This document shows positions 61,093 through 64,000 of a stretch of 64,000 bases of DNA, piece by piece. The translations under genes were made by a program, and so were the position numbers. The notes beneath the pieces are model-generated. The model made no database searches and was not told where the DNA came from. It worked only from the letters and a program-made list of their open reading frames with translations. This stretch comes from WLMZ01 sp963732585 (lineage in GTDB: Bacteria > Actinomycetota > Acidimicrobiia > Acidimicrobiales > Ilumatobacteraceae), in NCBI GenBank assembly GCA_963732585.1, contig CAVSZY010000005.1:186001-250000 (forward strand), given 5' to 3'. Each line of letters opens with the position of its first letter. Positions within the stretch are counted from its first letter, which is position 1.

Positions 61093-63504
61093 TCATCCCC
61101 CGACGTAGGAGGCGAGGTGTTGGCCGGTGAGTGTCGAGCGGGCGGCGATCAGATCGGCAGGGGTTCCTAGGAAGACGATTTGGCCGCCGTCGTGGCCCGC
61201 ACCAGGACCGAGGTCGATGATCCAGTCGGCGTGAGCCATCACCGCCTGATGGTGCTCGATGACGATCACTGACTTGCCGTCATCGACCAACCGATCGAGC
61301 AGGCCGAGCAACTGCTCGACGTCGGCCAAGTGCAAACCGGTCGTCGGCTCATCGAGTACGTAGATCCCACCTTTATCGCCCATCCGCGTCGCCAATTTGA
61401 GTCGCTGACGCTCGCCGCCGGACAGCGTCGTCAACGGCTGGCCGAGGCTGATATAGCCAAGCCCGACATCGACCAGGTGGGTGAGAATCTCGTGCGCTGC
61501 CGGGAGGCGGGCTTCGCCTGCGGCAAAGAACGCTTGGGCCTCGCTGGCTGACATCGCCAGCACCTGGCTGATGTCGCAGCCACCGAAGTGATACTCCAAT
61601 ACCGCCGCCTGATAGCGCTTGCCCTCACACTCATCACAGGTGGTGGACACCCCGGCCATCATCCCCAGGTCGGTGTAAATCACCCCGGCACCGTTGCAGC
61701 CTGGGCAGGCGCCCTCGGAGTTGGCGCTGAACAGCGCTGGCTTAACCCCGTTGGCCTTGGCGAAAGCCTTGCGGATCGGCTCCAGCAGACCCGTGTAGGT
61801 CGCCGGATTGCTGCGTCGCGAACCCTTGATCGCCGCCTGATCGACAGCGACGACGCCGTCACGTTTGGCCACCGAACCGTGGATCAGCGAGCTCTTGCCG
61901 GATCCGGCAACCCCGGTAATGACGACCAACACGCCAAGGGGAATGTCGACGTCGACGTTGCGCAAGTTGTTGGCCGTTGCGCCGCGGATTTCGAGCGCCC
62001 CAGCGCCCGGTCGAACCGCCGCTTTCACCGTAGTACGGTCGTCGAAGTGCCTGCCGGTGATCGTGTCGCTGGCTCGAAGCCCATCGACCGTGCCCTCAAA
62101 ACACACTGTGCCACCCGCCGCGCCGGCACCCGGCCCGAGGTCAACGACGTGGTCGGCAATCACGATCGTCTCCGGCTTGTGCTCGACAACCAACACCGTG
62201 TTGCCCTTGTCGCGCAGCGCCAGCAACAGCCCATTCATCCGCTGGATGTCGTGGGGATGCAACCCGGCCGTCGGTTCATCAAAAACATAGGTGACGTCAG
62301 TCAGCGACGAACCCAGGTGGCGAATCATCTTCGTGCGTTGTGCCTCACCGCCAGACAGCGTGCCCGACGGTCGTTCGAGGGAGAGATAGCCGAGCCCGAT
62401 GTCGGCGAAGGATTGCAGGTTGTGGGCAAGGGTGGACACGAGCGGCGCCACCGTTGGCTCATCGATGTCGGCGACCCAGGTTGCCAGATCGCTGATCTGC
62501 ATCGCGCAGGCCTCGGCAATGTTGATCCCGTTGATTCTCGACGAGCGAGCGGCGTCGTTTAGTCGGCTGCCAGCACAGTCGGGGCAGGTCGTAAACGTGA
62601 TCGCCCGCTCGACGAAGGCGCGGATGTGCGGCTGCATCGCCTCGACATCCTTCGACAGAAACGACTTCTGGATCGTCGGGATCAACCCCGAGTAGGTCAG
62701 GTTGATGCCATCGACCTTGATCTTCGTGGCGTCTTTGTGGAGCAGGTCGTCGAGCTCTTTCTTGGAGTATTTGGCGATCGGCTTGTCGGGGTCGAAGAAA
62801 CCGCAGCCGTTGAAGATGCGCCCATACCAACCCTCCATGCTGTAGCCGGGAATCGTCAGCGCCCCCTCGTTGAGCGACTTCGAAGCGTCGTACAGCTGAG
62901 TTGGGTCGAAATCGCTGATCGCCCCTATGCCCTCGCATTTCGGGCACATGCCGCCGGCGCGGGAGAACTCACGCTTTTCCACCTTCTTGCCAGCACTGCC
63001 TTTGTCGATGGTGATCGCGCCAGCGCCGCGCACCGAGGCGACGTTGAAGGCGAAGGCGTTCGGCGGGCCGATATGCGGCGAGCCGAGGCGGCTAAAGAGG
63101 ATGCGCAGCATGGCGTTAGCGTCGGTCGCCGTCCCGACCGTCGATCGGGTGTTGGCGCCCATGCGCTCCTGGTCGACGATGATCGCCGTGGTCAAACCGT
63201 CGAGGACATCGACATCGGGACGGGCCAGAGTCGGCATAAACCCCTGGACAAAGGCGCTGTAGGTCTCGTTGATCATCCGCTGCGACTCGGCGGCGATGGT
63301 GCCAAAGACCAACGAACTCTTGCCGGATCCGGACACGCCGGTGAACACGGTCAGGCGGCGCTTGGGAATCTCGACGTCGACAGCTTTGAGGTTGTTGACG
63401 CGAGCGCCGTGGACGCGGATGACATCGTGGCTGTCGGCGACGTTCGATCGGTGGGATCCGGCGGAGTGCGGCTGTAATTCGGTGGCCTGGCCCATGGATC
63501 CCAT
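61093..63504 (-). CDS. Short UvrA paralogue (excinuclease ABC subunit A-like ATPase)
   Basis: 803 residues, about 150 shorter than housekeeping UvrA. Two ABC cassettes: Walker A FTGVSGSGKSSL and ITGVAGSGKSSL, signatures GTLSGGEAQRTKM and TTLSGGERQRLKL, Walker B VFDEPTAGLHPHD and VLDEPTTGLHLAD. Cys-pair zinc modules are kept (CPKCEGIG, CPDCAGSRL, CPGCNGAG, CDECEGKRY). The UvrB-binding insertion appears reduced. Such proteins (UvrA2/DrrC type) are linked to DNA-damage or drug tolerance. Start ATG 63504 or 63495. Confidence 0.88.
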   Translation of the reverse strand: MGSMGQATELQPHSAGSHRSNVADSHDVIRVHGARVNNLKAVDVEIPKRRLTVFTGVSGSGKSSLVFGTIAAESQRMINETYSAFVQGFMPTLARPDVDVLDGLTTAIIVDQERMGANTRSTVGTATDANAMLRILFSRLGSPHIGPPNAFAFNVASVRGAGAITIDKGSAGKKVEKREFSRAGGMCPKCEGIGAISDFDPTQLYDASKSLNEGALTIPGYSMEGWYGRIFNGCGFFDPDKPIAKYSKKELDDLLHKDATKIKVDGINLTYSGLIPTIQKSFLSKDVEAMQPHIRAFVERAITFTTCPDCAGSRLNDAARSSRINGINIAEACAMQISDLATWVADIDEPTVAPLVSTLAHNLQSFADIGLGYLSLERPSGTLSGGEAQRTKMIRHLGSSLTDVTYVFDEPTAGLHPHDIQRMNGLLLALRDKGNTVLVVEHKPETIVIADHVVDLGPGAGAAGGTVCFEGTVDGLRASDTITGRHFDDRTTVKAAVRPGAGALEIRGATANNLRNVDVDIPLGVLVVITGVAGSGKSSLIHGSVAKRDGVVAVDQAAIKGSRRSNPATYTGLLEPIRKAFAKANGVKPALFSANSEGACPGCNGAGVIYTDLGMMAGVSTTCDECEGKRYQAAVLEYHFGGCDISQVLAMSASEAQAFFAAGEARLPAAHEILTHLVDVGLGYISLGQPLTTLSGGERQRLKLATRMGDKGGIYVLDEPTTGLHLADVEQLLGLLDRLVDDGKSVIVIEHHQAVMAHADWIIDLGPGAGHDGGQIVFLGTPADLIAARSTLTGQHLASYVGG

Positions 63505-63676
63505 CTAAGCCGATGCGCTGACGCTTTGGTGACTCACTCTGCGATCCTCAGCGCACTGTCTCGATGCCCTGAGGCTCGCAGACGCGTCACGTACGGGAAC
63601 ATGAGCGCTCGGCCGGAGGCAGCTGGGCAGCTACGGTTGTCGCCGTGGCGACCCCTGAGTTCCCGGTACTCGGCCG

Positions 63677-64000
63677 ATGAGAGCGTTGGTGCAACGCGTC
63701 GAACGGGCGTCGGTCACGGTCGACGGCGAGGTCGTCGGGGCGATCGGGCAGGGCCTTTGTGTGCTGGTCGGGGTGACCCACAGCGACAGCGAGGCGATCG
63801 CTCGCAAGCTGGCCGACAAGATCTGGAACTTGCGGGTGTTCGACGACGAGGCCGGGGTGATGAACCGCTCGGCAGCAGATCTCAATCGTGACGTGCTGAT
63901 CGTCAGCCAGTTCACGCTCTATGCCGACACCTCCGCCGGACGCCGGCCGAGCTATGTCGCCGCGGCCCGCCCCGAGCAGGCGGAACCCTTAATCGACGTG
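63677..64000 (+). CDS. dtd: D-aminoacyl-tRNA deacylase (Dtd), partial at window end
   Basis: The first 108 residues, from ATG 63677, match Dtd throughout: MRALVQRVERASVTVDGEVV at the start, VLVGVTHSDSEAIARKLADK, and the active-site SQFTLYADTSAGRRPSY. It hydrolyses D-amino acids mis-attached to tRNA. The remaining 35-40 residues, including the second conserved Gly-Pro loop, lie beyond the window. Confidence 0.92.
   Translation, partial: MRALVQRVERASVTVDGEVVGAIGQGLCVLVGVTHSDSEAIARKLADKIWNLRVFDDEAGVMNRSAADLNRDVLIVSQFTLYADTSAGRRPSYVAAARPEQAEPLIDV

Noticed and set aside
1..64000. Mobile element, prophage or tRNA-associated island boundaries
   Set aside because: No transposase, integrase, tRNA gene or direct-repeat att pair was recognised.

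Overview
The window comes from a high-GC Gram-positive bacterium, most likely an actinobacterium of the Acidimicrobiia/Ilumatobacter type (inference). The signs are strong GC bias at third codon positions, many GTG/TTG starts, a DtxR/IdeR-type iron box, F420-type LLM oxidoreductases, mycobacterial-style acyl-CoA dehydrogenase pairs and an Ltp/DUF35 pair. I see no tRNA, rRNA, CRISPR array, transposase or phage gene.

Layout. 0-2.6 kb: carbohydrate genes, an (alpha/alpha)-type protein convergent with a GH130 glycosidase. 2.6-6.8 kb: a ferric-iron ABC transporter (binding protein, two-domain permease, ATPase) behind an iron box, with a strong hairpin at the start of the permease gene. 6.8-10.7 kb (minus): DUF4956, VTC polyphosphate polymerase and a secreted phytase-like propeller, tightly coupled. 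10.8-17.1 kb (plus): sigma factor, small frameshifted protein, TPR-CHAT protein, secreted subtilase, terminator, then a GGDEF protein. 17.1-18.6 kb: a membrane-anchored NirK-like copper enzyme with an extra cupredoxin. 18.9-26.6 kb: thioesterase, YCII protein, an ECF sigma factor with a membrane-anchored partner whose 3' continuation is broken, VOC/NTF2 proteins, a TetR regulator, a TIM-barrel isomerase-like protein and an alpha/beta hydrolase. 26.7-61.1 kb: a large catabolic island with a double CoA-transferase, Ltp thiolase plus DUF35, amidohydrolases, hotdog dehydratase and thioesterase, many SDRs, enoyl-CoA hydratases, six acyl-CoA dehydrogenase subunits, thiolase, P450, LLM enzymes, a kinase-like protein and two TetR regulators. 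61.1-64 kb: a short UvrA paralogue and the start of dtd.

How it fits together. From 36.8 to 60.2 kb nine promoters carry one palindrome, TTGAYR-N4-YGTCRR. One copy abuts the start of the TetR gene at 53.65-54.32 kb. The simplest reading is one local regulon that lets this TetR protein switch on a CoA-ester degradation route (activation/transfer, dehydrogenation, hydration, oxidation, thiolytic or retro-aldol cleavage). The substrate is not identifiable from sequence; steroid- or terpenoid-like polycyclic or branched compounds are plausible. No ring-cleaving enzyme is in view.

Quality caveat. At least seven genes switch reading frame by one base inside otherwise well-conserved sequence (near 11.63, 22.83, 37.94, 39.05, 41.22, 46.61 and 56.46 kb), and one has an in-frame stop at 22.31 kb. 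This density suggests consensus indel errors or recent decay, so single-gene absence calls here should be made cautiously.
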